From positions 1,499 to 12,171 of the forward strand of contig DPAW01000381.1 of the NCBI GenBank assembly GCA_003517285.1: a stretch of DNA of 10,673 bases, read 5' to 3'. The stretch is from Verrucomicrobiales bacterium (GTDB taxonomy: Bacteria > Verrucomicrobiota > Verrucomicrobiia > Limisphaerales > UBA1100). Positions 1 to 7,619 of the stretch are shown piece after piece (positions within the stretch are counted from its first letter, which is position 1; each line of letters starts with the position of its first letter). Position numbers and translations under genes: made by a program. The notes beneath the pieces were generated by a model. That model was not told the DNA's origin and ran no database searches. It worked only from the letters and a program-made list of their open reading frames with translations.

Positions 1-653
1 AATTCTTCAGGTGTTCCATTTGCTACTATCCGGCCTTGATCAATTATGATGGCACGGGAACAAGCTGCCTCCACTTCTTCGAGAATGTGTGTGGAAAAAA
101 TAATAGCCTTGGTTTCACCTAGACGTTTAATCAATTGCCGTGCATCGTGTTTTTGGTTGGGGTCCAGTCCGTCAGTGGGCTCATCAAGAATCAATACCTC
201 TGGGTCATGCAGAATGGATTGCGCGAGGCAGGTGCGGTGGGTAAATCCCTTTGAAAGCGTGTCTATGTTTTGGCGGCGAACGGATTCCAGAGAGCAAACT
301 TCGATGGCGTGATCCACAGACTTGTCGCGCTCGGTTCCATCCATGCCGCGAATTTCGGCAGCAAATCGAAGGAACCCTTGAACGTCCATGTCCGGATAGG
401 ATGGTGCGTTTTCTGGGAGATAGCCGATGATAGATTTGGCCGCCTCGGGTTCGTCTACAATACTGTGATCGCCCAAAATCGCGTCACCGCTATCGGGTGT
501 AATATAGCCGGTGATCATTCTCATTGTGGTCGATTTTCCGGCGCCATTTGGGCCAAGAAAGCCGAGAACTTCGCCTTTCTTGACTTCGAAACTAAGGTCA
601 TCAACGGCCACGTTAGTGCCGAAGGATTTTCTGAGGTTTTGGACTTTAATCAT
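1..653 (-). CDS. ABC transporter ATP-binding protein, GldA-like (3' end outside window)
   Basis: This is the ATPase subunit of an ABC-2 type exporter. It hydrolyses ATP on the cytoplasmic face to drive a membrane permease, which presumably lies beyond the left edge. The ATG at 653 opens 217 readable codons before the window ends. Visible motifs are Walker A GPNGAGKST (residues 34-42), a GYLPEN stretch at the Q-loop position (77-82, Glu in place of Gln, usual in this subfamily), signature LSKGFTHR (133-140), Walker B LILDEPTDGLDPNQ (154-167) and the H-loop STH (187-189). The GYLPENAPSYPDM and LSKG wording matches GldA/gliding-type and ABC-2 ATPases. The signature continues THRTCLAQ where relatives usually have RQRVGLAQ, a mild oddity. 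A promoter candidate lies just upstream. The family is certain; the exported substrate is unknown. Confidence 0.93.
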   Translation of the reverse strand, partial: MIKVQNLRKSFGTNVAVDDLSFEVKKGEVLGFLGPNGAGKSTTMRMITGYITPDSGDAILGDHSIVDEPEAAKSIIGYLPENAPSYPDMDVQGFLRFAAEIRGMDGTERDKSVDHAIEVCSLESVRRQNIDTLSKGFTHRTCLAQSILHDPEVLILDEPTDGLDPNQKHDARQLIKRLGETKAIIFSTHILEEVEAACSRAIIIDQGRIVANGTPEE

Positions 654-677
654 GCGTATTTATTAACGAGATGTTTT

Positions 678-702
678 ATCCTGCCCTGAAACGGGGCGGG
701 AT
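678..702 (-). other. Hairpin between the DUF2203 gene and the ABC ATPase gene
   Basis: Arms at 678-686 and 694-702 (ATCCTGCCC against GGGCGGGAT) form a 9-bp GC-rich stem with one G-T wobble or mismatch and a 7-base loop. No T-run follows on either strand, so it is at best a weak or factor-assisted terminator for transcripts arriving from the DUF2203 gene. One arm overlaps the proposed -10 box of the next gene, so transcripts starting at that promoter would lack the full hairpin. Confidence 0.3.
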
Positions 703-729
703 TTATACAAAATCTAGCGAGGGAATCAA
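702..729 (-). promoter_or_regulatory. Candidate sigma-70-type promoter for the ABC ATPase gene
   Basis: On the minus strand, TTGATT (724-729) and TATAAA (702-707) are separated by 16 bases, giving 4/6 and 5/6 matches to the consensus boxes. The predicted start of transcription is near 695, giving a leader of about 40 bases before the ATG at 653. It lies in the 88-base gap after the DUF2203 stop, which suggests that the transporter is transcribed separately from the TPR-DUF2203 pair. Found by inspection only. Confidence 0.45.
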
Positions 730-741
730 CCCTAAGAATGA

Positions 742-1131
742 TTAGCTCCAAAGAGGTTTGCGATCGTCATAACCGGCATTTAGAGGGTGCCAGTGCGTGA
801 TGTCGGGCTGGGTGCGTTCCCAGCAGAGAAACACCTCCCGTTCATCGAGTAATGCTGGGATGCCTACGAGGCCTTTTTGGAGATCCATTATTTGGATGTC
901 CCGCTCATGAAAGACGCCCAAAATGGCGTGCACGCGGGCCATGTCCCGGATCATCTGGTTTGGCGCCGTGCCGCCCAAATCCTCGCCCTGATTCGTGCGT
1001 GGCGCCAGAAATTCGTCAAACTCGCGAATGCGATCGGTCAGTGCGTCAATTTCCTCAAACCAATTTCGTAAGGTGGGCAGTAAATCGCACGCTTCCTCGA
1101 CCGAGTAATGTTTGGTGTACTGGTAGTCCAC
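742..1131 (-). CDS. DUF2203 family protein
   Basis: A 129-residue soluble protein of the DUF2203 family, whose biochemical role is not established. The N-terminus has the family-like YSVEEACDLLPTL stretch (residues 9-21) followed by a predicted helix. The C-terminal half shows the conserved GLVGIPAL...EVFLCWE segment (about 87-105) and the closing WH...AGYDDRKPL stretch (113-127). Length is typical. The start is GTG at 1129-1131, chosen because the family motif begins only a few residues later and no nearer ATG fits. No signal peptide or membrane segment is seen. It begins 4 bases after the TPR gene stops, so the two are almost certainly co-transcribed and probably translationally coupled. 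Family assignment is from remembered motif patterns. Confidence 0.85.
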   Translation of the reverse strand: MDYQYTKHYSVEEACDLLPTLRNWFEEIDALTDRIREFDEFLAPRTNQGEDLGGTAPNQMIRDMARVHAILGVFHERDIQIMDLQKGLVGIPALLDEREVFLCWERTQPDITHWHPLNAGYDDRKPLWS

Positions 1132-1135
1132 GGGG

Positions 1136-2905
1136 CTATTTCAGGCCCTTCAACTTAGCCTTAATTTTGGCTTTAATGTCGTCGGGAGTATCTTCGATAG
1201 CGTCAGCTTGTTTTAGATATTTTTGGGCGCGCTTCGGATCATCAAGGGCAATATAAATTTCGCCGAGGTGCATTAGGATTTCGGGATCCGGCTCCTCACT
1301 GTGTTTTAGGGCCTTGAGTTGAATCTTTAGGGCTTCCTTGAATTCGCCACGGCGGTAATGGATCCATGCCAGGCTGTCGAGGTAGGCTGGGTTGTCTTCA
1401 TCCACCTTCAAAGCGCGCCGGACGAACTCCTCGGCTTCCTTGAGGTTTTCATTGCGGTCGGCCCACATGTAGCCGAGGTAATTCAGTGATGTGGCGTAGT
1501 CGGGCTTCAGTTTGATGGATTGGCGGAAATGTTTTTCGGCATCCTGATATTTCTTGGCGCGCTCGGCTGTGGAGCCGAGTTGGAAATAAAGAATGTGCGT
1601 GAGTCGTTCGGGCTCACCCTTTTTCGCGCGCGCCTCGGCGGTGAGCAGGGTTTCGTGGGCCTTGAGGTAGTCCTTTTCTTCCAGATGAATCATAGCGCCG
1701 AAATAGGCCTGCATGAAGTTTGCCTCGAATTGAGACTCAGCCTGAGTCAGGGCGTTGCGGGCGGCGTCAATGTTTTCATCCGCCAGCAGGGCTGCAACAA
1801 GGTCGTAATGAACTGACTCCAGTTTACGATTGAGCTTGATGACTTCGCGGTAATGTTTCACCGCGATGGAATAATCCTCTTCATCCATGGCTACGGCGGC
1901 ACGGAGCTGGTGACCTTCCCAAACGCGGGGAAATTTGCGGGTCAATGCCTCGAGGTGCGTCTTGGCCTGCTCCATGTCACCGCCGAGTGCGTGTTCGCGG
2001 GCGGTTTCTAGCAGCACCATAGGGTTATTGGGTAAAGCCTTTAGCAGCGCTTCCATTGCGCTGGCGGCTTCCTTGTGGGCGCCAGCAATGCGGTAGCCTC
2101 GGGCAATTTGCTCAAGGAGAATGGGTTGTTTGGGTTTGGTATTCCAGGCGTCGTCCAACAACTTGCGGATTTCTGGCTTCAGTTCTTTGCCTGATTCCTT
2201 ATCGATAGAGAGATAGCCGGCAATCATTAGCGCGAGTTCCACTTGAAACGGAACACTGACCCCTTCCTGCTGGCGGGCTTGATCCAGAACTTCGCGGATT
2301 TGCTTGGTGCGCTTGGCGCCTTGCCGCATTTCATATCGGAATACCTGCATGAGCGTCTTGTAGCCGACAATGGATTTAGGCGCCTTCTTGATTGCGTGCT
2401 TGGCGGCAGCTTGGGCGAGTTCGGGTTTTTTCTTCTCCAGGTAAGTAGCGGCGAGCAGCGCATGGAGTTCTGCGGGTGCGGCCGGGTTTTTGGTGGCCTC
2501 GATTAGCAGCTTAAAGGCTTTGTCCTGTTTTCGGGACATCACCAACAGCTGTACGACTTCCATCATAACCTTCTGATCGGTGGGATCGGCTAGAGCAGCT
2601 TGATAATATTCCTCCAGAGCTTCGTCGTTTTCGCCGCGCTCGCGATGCGCGGTGGCCGCCGCGTAATGAGCCATGGCCTTAATGCGACGCTCCATCTTGG
2701 CGTCTTCGGCGGCCTCTTTTTCTTCCGGAGTTAACTCTTTAGCCGGTGGGTCATTGGAGACATTTTCGGCGCGCTCAATCAGCCCGCTTTGTTCCAGTGC
2801 GGGGCCTAGGGTTTGATGGGCAGGAGGATCCGGCGGGAGGGCGCAGCCTGTGTGCAGCAGTGCAGCCACGAAAACCGGAGCAAGGTATCCGAACGCAATT
2901 CTCAT
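1136..2905 (-). CDS. Large TPR-repeat lipoprotein
   Basis: A 589-residue exported protein made almost wholly of tetratricopeptide repeats, which serve as protein-protein scaffolds. The ATG at 2905 is preferred because it directly opens a signal peptide (MRIAFGYLAPVFVAALLHTG) ending at Cys21, a likely lipidation site. The frame stays open upstream to a TTG at 2950, but that would bury the signal sequence. The lipobox has His at -3 instead of the usual Leu. A Pro/Glu/Lys-rich linker (about 22-75) precedes roughly ten TPR units, the clearest at about 77-110, 147-178, 262-327, 328-360, 437-470, 471-505 (the NYLGYMWADR type), 506-538 and 541-572. The C-terminus is Lys-rich. The C-terminal repeats resemble outer-membrane-associated TPR proteins of Gram-negative bacteria. 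Partners are unknown. The DUF2203 gene follows after 4 bases. Confidence 0.88.
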   Translation of the reverse strand: MRIAFGYLAPVFVAALLHTGCALPPDPPAHQTLGPALEQSGLIERAENVSNDPPAKELTPEEKEAAEDAKMERRIKAMAHYAAATAHRERGENDEALEEYYQAALADPTDQKVMMEVVQLLVMSRKQDKAFKLLIEATKNPAAPAELHALLAATYLEKKKPELAQAAAKHAIKKAPKSIVGYKTLMQVFRYEMRQGAKRTKQIREVLDQARQQEGVSVPFQVELALMIAGYLSIDKESGKELKPEIRKLLDDAWNTKPKQPILLEQIARGYRIAGAHKEAASAMEALLKALPNNPMVLLETAREHALGGDMEQAKTHLEALTRKFPRVWEGHQLRAAVAMDEEDYSIAVKHYREVIKLNRKLESVHYDLVAALLADENIDAARNALTQAESQFEANFMQAYFGAMIHLEEKDYLKAHETLLTAEARAKKGEPERLTHILYFQLGSTAERAKKYQDAEKHFRQSIKLKPDYATSLNYLGYMWADRNENLKEAEEFVRRALKVDEDNPAYLDSLAWIHYRRGEFKEALKIQLKALKHSEEPDPEILMHLGEIYIALDDPKRAQKYLKQADAIEDTPDDIKAKIKAKLKGLK

Positions 2906-2960
2906 AAACCCCGGTATTGGGGCACATCCATTGAGCTTGGGAAAGCGCAAATTGTGGACA

Positions 2961-2974
2961 CGGGCTTAAGCCCG
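2961..2974. repeat. Perfect 14-bp palindrome CGGGCTTAAGCCCG
   Basis: A self-complementary 14-mer lies just after the stop of the small ribosomal-type gene and before the TPR lipoprotein gene. It could fold as a 5-bp stem with a TTAA loop in RNA or be a dyad protein site. No T-run follows on either strand, so it is not a standard terminator. Confidence 0.35.
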
Positions 2975-2979
2975 AAGGT

Positions 2980-3075
2980 CTACCACTTACGTTTCTTATG
3001 GCGGTTGGCCCGGGAGGCCTTTTTCCGCTTATGCTTGTTGATCTTGGCTTTGCGCCGTTTCTTTAACGATCCCAT
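2980..3075 (-). CDS. Small basic ribosomal-type protein (bS22 / mS38, AURKAIP1/COX24-like)
   Basis: A 31-residue protein starting at the ATG at 3075 and ending with TAG at 2980-2982. It begins MGSLKKRRKAKINKHKRKK; 17 of 31 residues are Lys or Arg, two are His, and it ends in Trp. The MGS-x-KKRR start and the following KxxKHKRKK block match the AURKAIP1/COX24 domain. That domain forms the mitochondrial small-subunit protein mS38 and the very short bacterial protein bS22 described in mycobacterial ribosomes. Such proteins sit on 16S rRNA of the small subunit. It starts 28 bases after the hisG stop, so it is probably co-transcribed with hisG. A possible AAGGA lies about 14 bases upstream, far for a Shine-Dalgarno. 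The gene is easy to miss because of its length. Family by pattern recognition; ribosome binding is inferred. Confidence 0.82.
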   Translation of the reverse strand: MGSLKKRRKAKINKHKRKKASRANRHKKRKW

Positions 3076-3103
3076 ATTGTTCGGTTTGTTCCTTCGTGAA
3101 AGC

Positions 3104-3988
3104 TTAGTAGACCACTTTATTGAGCGGGTATTCAACAATTCCCTCGGCCCCGGCTGCTTTCAATTCCGGGATAATTTCGCGCACCACGTGCTCATCAATC
3201 ACCGTGTCAACGGCGACCCAGCCATCCTGGGCAAGTTGGTTGATGGTGGGATTACGCAGGGAGGGAAGATTTTTCAGGAGTTTCTCAAGGTTGTCCTGCT
3301 GGATATTCAGCTTGAGGCCGACCTTGGTTTCCGCATCGATGGCGCCGCGCAGGAGCATGGCCATCGTTTCAATCTTGTCGCGCTTCCAGCCATCTTTCCA
3401 AGAAGTCTTATTGGCGATCAGGCGCGGGGTGCTGCTCATTAATTCCTCCACAATGCGGAGGTTGTTGGCGCGCAGGCTGTTGCCGGTTTCGGTGACTTCC
3501 ACAATGGCGTCGACCAGTTCGTGCGCTTTCACCTCAGTGGCACCCCAAGAAAATTCGACGTCCGCCTTGACGCCGTGTTTCTTAAGCCAGCGTTTGGTCA
3601 TGCCGACAACCTCGGTGGCGATCAGTTTGCCTTCGAGGTCCTTGACGGATTTGATCTTGGATTTCTCCGGGACAGCCAAGACCCAGCGGGCGGGCCGGCG
3701 GGTGGCTTTGCTGAAGAGAAATTCGCCAACCTCCTGAACCTTGGAATTGTTCTCCTGAATCCAATCGAGGCCCGTGATGCCGCAATCGAGATAACCACGC
3801 TCCACATAGATGCTCATTTCCTGCGCGCGGATGGTGCGGATCTCGAGGTCCGTGTCATCCACGTACGGCAGGTACGAGCGGCTGCTGACGCGCACGTTCC
3901 AGCCGGCCTTGGCCAGCTTTTCAACCGTGGCATCCTGCAGGCTGCCCTTAGGCAAACCAAAACGGAGTTGTCTCTTCTTTTTGCTCAT
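3104..3988 (-). CDS. hisG: ATP phosphoribosyltransferase, long form (HisG)
   Basis: HisG condenses ATP and PRPP into phosphoribosyl-ATP, the first and feedback-controlled step of histidine synthesis, in the cytoplasm. The ATG at 3988 gives 294 residues, the usual size of the long form. The N-terminus carries [13 protein letters not shown] (residues 9-21), typical of the catalytic domain. The PRPP-binding loop is [14 protein letters not shown] (164-177). The C-terminal 80 or so residues (about 210-290, ending [13 protein letters not shown]) form the ACT-like HisG_C domain that binds histidine, so no separate HisZ partner is expected. The frame is open upstream to a TTG at 4159, but that extension is low-complexity, lacks family similarity and runs into purN, so it was rejected. 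The hisH gene lies at the far right of the window, so the histidine genes are not one compact operon. Confidence 0.95.
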   Translation of the reverse strand: MSKKKRQLRFGLPKGSLQDATVEKLAKAGWNVRVSSRSYLPYVDDTDLEIRTIRAQEMSIYVERGYLDCGITGLDWIQENNSKVQEVGEFLFSKATRRPARWVLAVPEKSKIKSVKDLEGKLIATEVVGMTKRWLKKHGVKADVEFSWGATEVKAHELVDAIVEVTETGNSLRANNLRIVEELMSSTPRLIANKTSWKDGWKRDKIETMAMLLRGAIDAETKVGLKLNIQQDNLEKLLKNLPSLRNPTINQLAQDGWVAVDTVIDEHVVREIIPELKAAGAEGIVEYPLNKVVY

Positions 3989-4081
3989 CCGGAGATGTCT
4001 CGCGCCTGGGAAACGAAAAAGCACTTTAGGCCCATCACGCGGGCGGGATGGTTTGCCACTGTCAGGGCGGAAAAGCGAATC

Positions 4082-4097
4082 TTTTTTTCCTTTTTTT
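4082..4097. other. Paired homopolymer tracts T7-CC-T7
   Basis: The 115-base gap between purN and hisG contains T7 (4082-4088), CC, T7 (4091-4097), starting a few bases beyond the purN stop. On the transcribed minus strand this reads A7-GG-A7, so it is not a terminator for purN. It could be a bent-DNA or UP-like element, but no convincing -10 box was found in the GC-rich stretch that follows. Confidence 0.4.
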
Positions 4098-4103
4098 GGC
4101 TGT

Positions 4104-4733
4104 TCAAAATACCCGGCGAACCGTGCGACGACCTTTAATTTCCACTTCCCCGCGGGCAATGGCGGCTATGGACGCCGGATAGATGTGGTGTTCGGCACAT
4201 TGAATTCGCTTAAGCAGTGTCTCCGGGGTGTCTTCATCCAGCACGAGCACAGTTTCCTGAGCGATGATGGCGCCCGAGTCAATTCCCTGATCAACAAAAT
4301 GGACAGTGGCGCCGGTGTGCTTGACGCCGTAATCCAGCGCCTGCTTCCAGGCTTCCAGACCAGGAAAGGAAGGCAGGAGCGAGGGATGGATATTGATAAC
4401 GCGCCCTTCAAATGACCGCAAAAAATCGCCCTTCAAAATCCGCATAAAACCGGCCAGTACCACGAGGTCAACCTGAGCTGACTGCAGAGCGGTGATGTAA
4501 GCCTGCTCGGCACCCTCATCAAGTTTTGTGCGGTACTGTCCCGGATGAATGAACTGACCGGGGGTTCCTAGCTGCTTTGCGTGCTGTAAAATACCGGCGT
4601 TTTCCACATCAGAAATGACAGTAGCTACCTCCGCCGCCACATCGCCACGGCTTACGGCTTCGGCGATCGCGACGAAATTGGAACCGCGGCCTGAGCCAAG
4701 TACGCCCAGCCGAAATGATCCTGAGTTTGCCAT
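4104..4733 (-). CDS. purN: Phosphoribosylglycinamide formyltransferase (PurN)
   Basis: PurN transfers a formyl group from 10-formyltetrahydrofolate to GAR, the third step of purine synthesis, in the cytoplasm. The protein is 209 residues, normal for the family. Visible motifs are the phosphate loop GSGRGSNF (residues 13-20), the catalytic segment [13 protein letters not shown] (113-125, with Asn114 and His116), and [10 protein letters not shown] (145-154) with Asp152 at the position of the catalytic Asp. These three residues correspond to the known Asn-His-Asp set of E. coli PurN. The ATG at 4733 was chosen because the beta-strand FRLGVLGSG starts seven residues later. It is the first gene of the leftward block, facing the divergent amidohydrolase operon across 81 bases. 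No clear Shine-Dalgarno precedes it. Confidence 0.96.
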   Translation of the reverse strand: MANSGSFRLGVLGSGRGSNFVAIAEAVSRGDVAAEVATVISDVENAGILQHAKQLGTPGQFIHPGQYRTKLDEGAEQAYITALQSAQVDLVVLAGFMRILKGDFLRSFEGRVINIHPSLLPSFPGLEAWKQALDYGVKHTGATVHFVDQGIDSGAIIAQETVLVLDEDTPETLLKRIQCAEHHIYPASIAAIARGEVEIKGRRTVRRVF

Positions 4734-4814
4734 GGGCGCGCACGTTACCTAAGCGTGGGAAACGCCGCAAACAAATCCGTTGCCCTTGCCTTGTGCGGGC
4801 CCTAACGTTGCCCA

Positions 4815-7619
4815 ATGCTTTTCCGATGGATCGCCGTCGTGTCGTGTTTGATTGTTCACACCGGAACAACCGCCGAGATCCGGCCGCCGGGTGAAACTCC
4901 CCTGCCCTATGGTGCTCATGCGCTGATGGGCGGCCGTGTTGTGGTGAAGCCCGGCTTGGTGGTTGAAGGCGCCACCGTTTTGATTCGTAACGGGCGTATT
5001 GAGGATGTGTTACCCAAAGATAAGCCGGGCATTCCTGCCGACGCCCGTGTTTGGGAGATGAAGGGCAAAACCATTTATGCCGGGTTCATTGATCCCTATC
5101 TTTCGCTTGGAGAAGGCAAGGCTAAGCCGGTTTCGAACCGCTGGATTGTCCCAATCGAGGCGCGCGCGGGCATCAACTTTAAGGGCGTGCCCAACACCAA
5201 GGAAGACATGGGTGGTAAGGGGCCTGGCTACGAGATTGCCGAGATTCATCCCCAGAAAAGAATTTCAAATGATTTCACGCCTGATGCCAAAGCCTTTGCA
5301 GACTTGCGAGAACTTGGATTCACAACTGCGAATTTCATCCCCGCTCAGGGAATCATTCGAGGTAACAGCGCCTTGGCTTTATTGGGAGATGGCGATCCAA
5401 ACCAACTGCTGCTGCGGCCACAGACGCTTCAGCATATGGCGTTGGAGCCCGCCAAAGATTATCCGCATTCCTTGATGGGAGTCATCGCTGCAATTCGCCA
5501 AACCGTACTCGACGCACGCCATCACGAGGCGATGCGAACTTGGGCACGCCGAAATCCAGCCGGCCTGCGTCCTGAATATAACCCCGCGTTGGAGTCATTG
5601 AATTCAGTGCTGCGCGCCCAATCCAAACAACGTGTGGCAGTCGAGCCCGGCAGCGTGCTCATGACTGCCCGTATGGCGAAGTTGGCAAAGGAGTTGGAAT
5701 TTGATCCGGTGTTCGTGGCAACCGGTCAGGAATGGCGGCGACCAGAAATTCTGGAGCAATTTGACCTGCCGTACATTGTGCCAGTGATATTCCCGGCTGT
5801 GCCAGATTTGCCGGAGGAACAAGATTGGGATCAAGTATCACTCGATCAACTGCGCGCTTGGGATTGGGCACCGGAAGTGCCGGCGTTGTTGGCGAAAAAC
5901 AAGCGCCCTTTTTCTTTCACCTTGCATGGCTTGGGCGATCACAAATCGTTTCGCAAAAACATTCAGCAAGCCATTCAGCGCGGCTTAAGTGAAGATGTCG
6001 CCTTGGCCGCATTGACCACGGAGCCAGCGGCGTTGTTGGGCGCGCAGGCGGATCTGGGAACTGTTGAAAAAGGGCGCCTAGCAAATTTGACGATTGTGGA
6101 TGGCGATAGCTGGTTTAATCCGGACCAACCAGTTTCCAGTGTATGGATCGAAGGTCGACATTACGTGAACGATCCCAAGGAAAAGAAAAAGGAGGATTCT
6201 GGCAAAACCGAGACTTCCGCCGAGCCCGCTCCGCGGGCAGCGAAGATTCCCGGAAAATATCGTGGCGTGCTCAAGGAGCCAGCGAGCATTTTGATTTTCA
6301 ACGCCACAGTGTGGACAAGCGGTCCGTCAGGGGTAATCACCAATGCATCCGTTCGAATCGCTGATGGTCGAATTGCGGCGATTGGCCCAGATATCGGTGC
6401 GCCGATTCCCTTTAACGGAATCATCATCGATGCGACGGGGAAGCATGTCACGCCTGGGCTGATTGATTGCCACAGTCACAGCATGATTCTCGGGGGTGTA
6501 AATGAAGCCACCCTGCCCTCCACTGCCATGGTGCGGATTGCTGATGTGGTGAACTCCGAGACGGAAAACATCTACCGCCAATTAGCCGGCGGATTAACCG
6601 CGGCCAACTTGCTGCACGGATCCGCAAACCCGATCGGGGGACAGAACGCCGTGATCAAACTCAGGCACGGTGCTTTGCCGGATGACATGATTTTTTCCAA
6701 GGCACCGGCGGGCATCAAATTTGCGTTGGGCGAAAATGTGAAACAATCCAACTGGGGTGACAAAAAGACTACGCGTTTCCCTCAGACGCGCATGGGGGTG
6801 AAAACCTTTTTCGTCAATCGCTTCACCGCAGCGCGCCAATACCTTGCCGAGCAACGTGCCAATCGCGCTACAGGGCCGCCGGTGCGACGGAATCTGGAAC
6901 TGGATGCGCTCGGGGAAATCCTCAGTGGCGAGCGGTTGATTCATTGCCATTCGTATCGGCAGGATGAAATGCTGGTTTTTCTCCGCACCATGGAACGATT
7001 TGGGATTCGTGTGGGAAGCCTACAGCATGTGCTGGAGGGGTATAAGATTGCCGATGAAATCGCCGCACATGGCGCTGGAGCCTCCAGTTTTGCCGACTGG
7101 TGGGCCTACAAATTCGAAGTGTACGACGCTATCCCTTACAACGGCGCCCTGCTCCATGAACGGGGCGCGGTGGTCAGCTTTAATTCTGATTCATCCGACT
7201 TGGCGCGTCGCCTCAATCTGGAATCGGCCAAGGCGGTAAAATACGGCGGCATCTCGGAGACTGAGGCGCTGAAGTTCGTTACTCTGAATCCCGCCAAGCA
7301 ACTGGGTATCGACCGTTGGGTTGGATCATTGGAAGTAGGCAAGGATGCGGACTTTGTCATTTGGAACGGTCACCCGCTGGATACGCAGACGTTGTGCGAT
7401 GAAACTTGGATCGAAGGCAGGCAGTATTACGATCGCGCCAAGGCCGCTGCCCGATTCGAGGCGATGGCAGATGAACGCGCCGCCTTATTGGCCAAGGCGC
7501 AAAAAAAGAAACCCAATGAAAACGCAGGCTTAGCGGCGCGAGCCGCCTTCTTCCGGCGAGCCATGGAAAAGGCCCACACGCTTAATAATTGCTACGAATG
7601 CCGAAAGGCCAAGCCATGA
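4815..7619 (+). CDS. Exported double-domain amidohydrolase (degenerate N-half, active-type C-half)
   Basis: A 934-residue protein of the amidohydrolase superfamily (COG1228/imidazolonepropionase-like), which cleaves C-N bonds with metal-bound water. It opens with a signal peptide (about residues 1-20, TTA/E cleavage), so it is periplasmic or outer. The N-terminal module (about 33-450) keeps the fold's start and end motifs but has AGFIDPYLSLG (89-99) where active enzymes have PGLIDxHxH, so it lacks the metal site. A charged Lys/Glu/Pro linker (about 453-480) leads to a second module (about 490-870) with PGLIDCHSH (His553, His555), GSANPIGGQNAVIKL (602-616), KFALGEN (635-641), HCHS (His710, His712), QH738 and SFNSDSSD (Asp792), the likely catalytic set. 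The tail ends with CYEC (Cys926, Cys929). It is first of a three-gene operon. Substrate unknown. Confidence 0.88.
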   Translation: MLFRWIAVVSCLIVHTGTTAEIRPPGETPLPYGAHALMGGRVVVKPGLVVEGATVLIRNGRIEDVLPKDKPGIPADARVWEMKGKTIYAGFIDPYLSLGEGKAKPVSNRWIVPIEARAGINFKGVPNTKEDMGGKGPGYEIAEIHPQKRISNDFTPDAKAFADLRELGFTTANFIPAQGIIRGNSALALLGDGDPNQLLLRPQTLQHMALEPAKDYPHSLMGVIAAIRQTVLDARHHEAMRTWARRNPAGLRPEYNPALESLNSVLRAQSKQRVAVEPGSVLMTARMAKLAKELEFDPVFVATGQEWRRPEILEQFDLPYIVPVIFPAVPDLPEEQDWDQVSLDQLRAWDWAPEVPALLAKNKRPFSFTLHGLGDHKSFRKNIQQAIQRGLSEDVALAALTTEPAALLGAQADLGTVEKGRLANLTIVDGDSWFNPDQPVSSVWIEGRHYVNDPKEKKKEDSGKTETSAEPAPRAAKIPGKYRGVLKEPASILIFNATVWTSGPSGVITNASVRIADGRIAAIGPDIGAPIPFNGIIIDATGKHVTPGLIDCHSHSMILGGVNEATLPSTAMVRIADVVNSETENIYRQLAGGLTAANLLHGSANPIGGQNAVIKLRHGALPDDMIFSKAPAGIKFALGENVKQSNWGDKKTTRFPQTRMGVKTFFVNRFTAARQYLAEQRANRATGPPVRRNLELDALGEILSGERLIHCHSYRQDEMLVFLRTMERFGIRVGSLQHVLEGYKIADEIAAHGAGASSFADWWAYKFEVYDAIPYNGALLHERGAVVSFNSDSSDLARRLNLESAKAVKYGGISETEALKFVTLNPAKQLGIDRWVGSLEVGKDADFVIWNGHPLDTQTLCDETWIEGRQYYDRAKAAARFEAMADERAALLAKAQKKKPNENAGLAARAAFFRRAMEKAHTLNNCYECRKAKP

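Noticed and set aside
270..689. Plus-strand open frame of 139 codons
   Set aside because: It lies antisense to the ABC ATPase, whose Walker A, signature, Walker B and H-loop motifs are unmistakable on the minus strand.
852..1256. Plus-strand open frame of 134 codons
   Set aside because: Antisense to the DUF2203 gene and the end of the TPR gene; the peptide is compositionally odd (Cys, Arg and Pro rich) with no recognisable motif.
2813..4138. Several long plus-strand frames across the TPR start and hisG
   Set aside because: They mirror the coding frames of hisG, the 31-residue gene and the TPR gene; none shows domain motifs or a plausible start.
3989..4159. In-frame N-terminal extension of hisG to a TTG start
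   Set aside because: It would overlap purN by 56 bases and adds 57 Lys/Pro/Arg-rich residues not seen in HisG; the ATG at 3988 gives the standard length.
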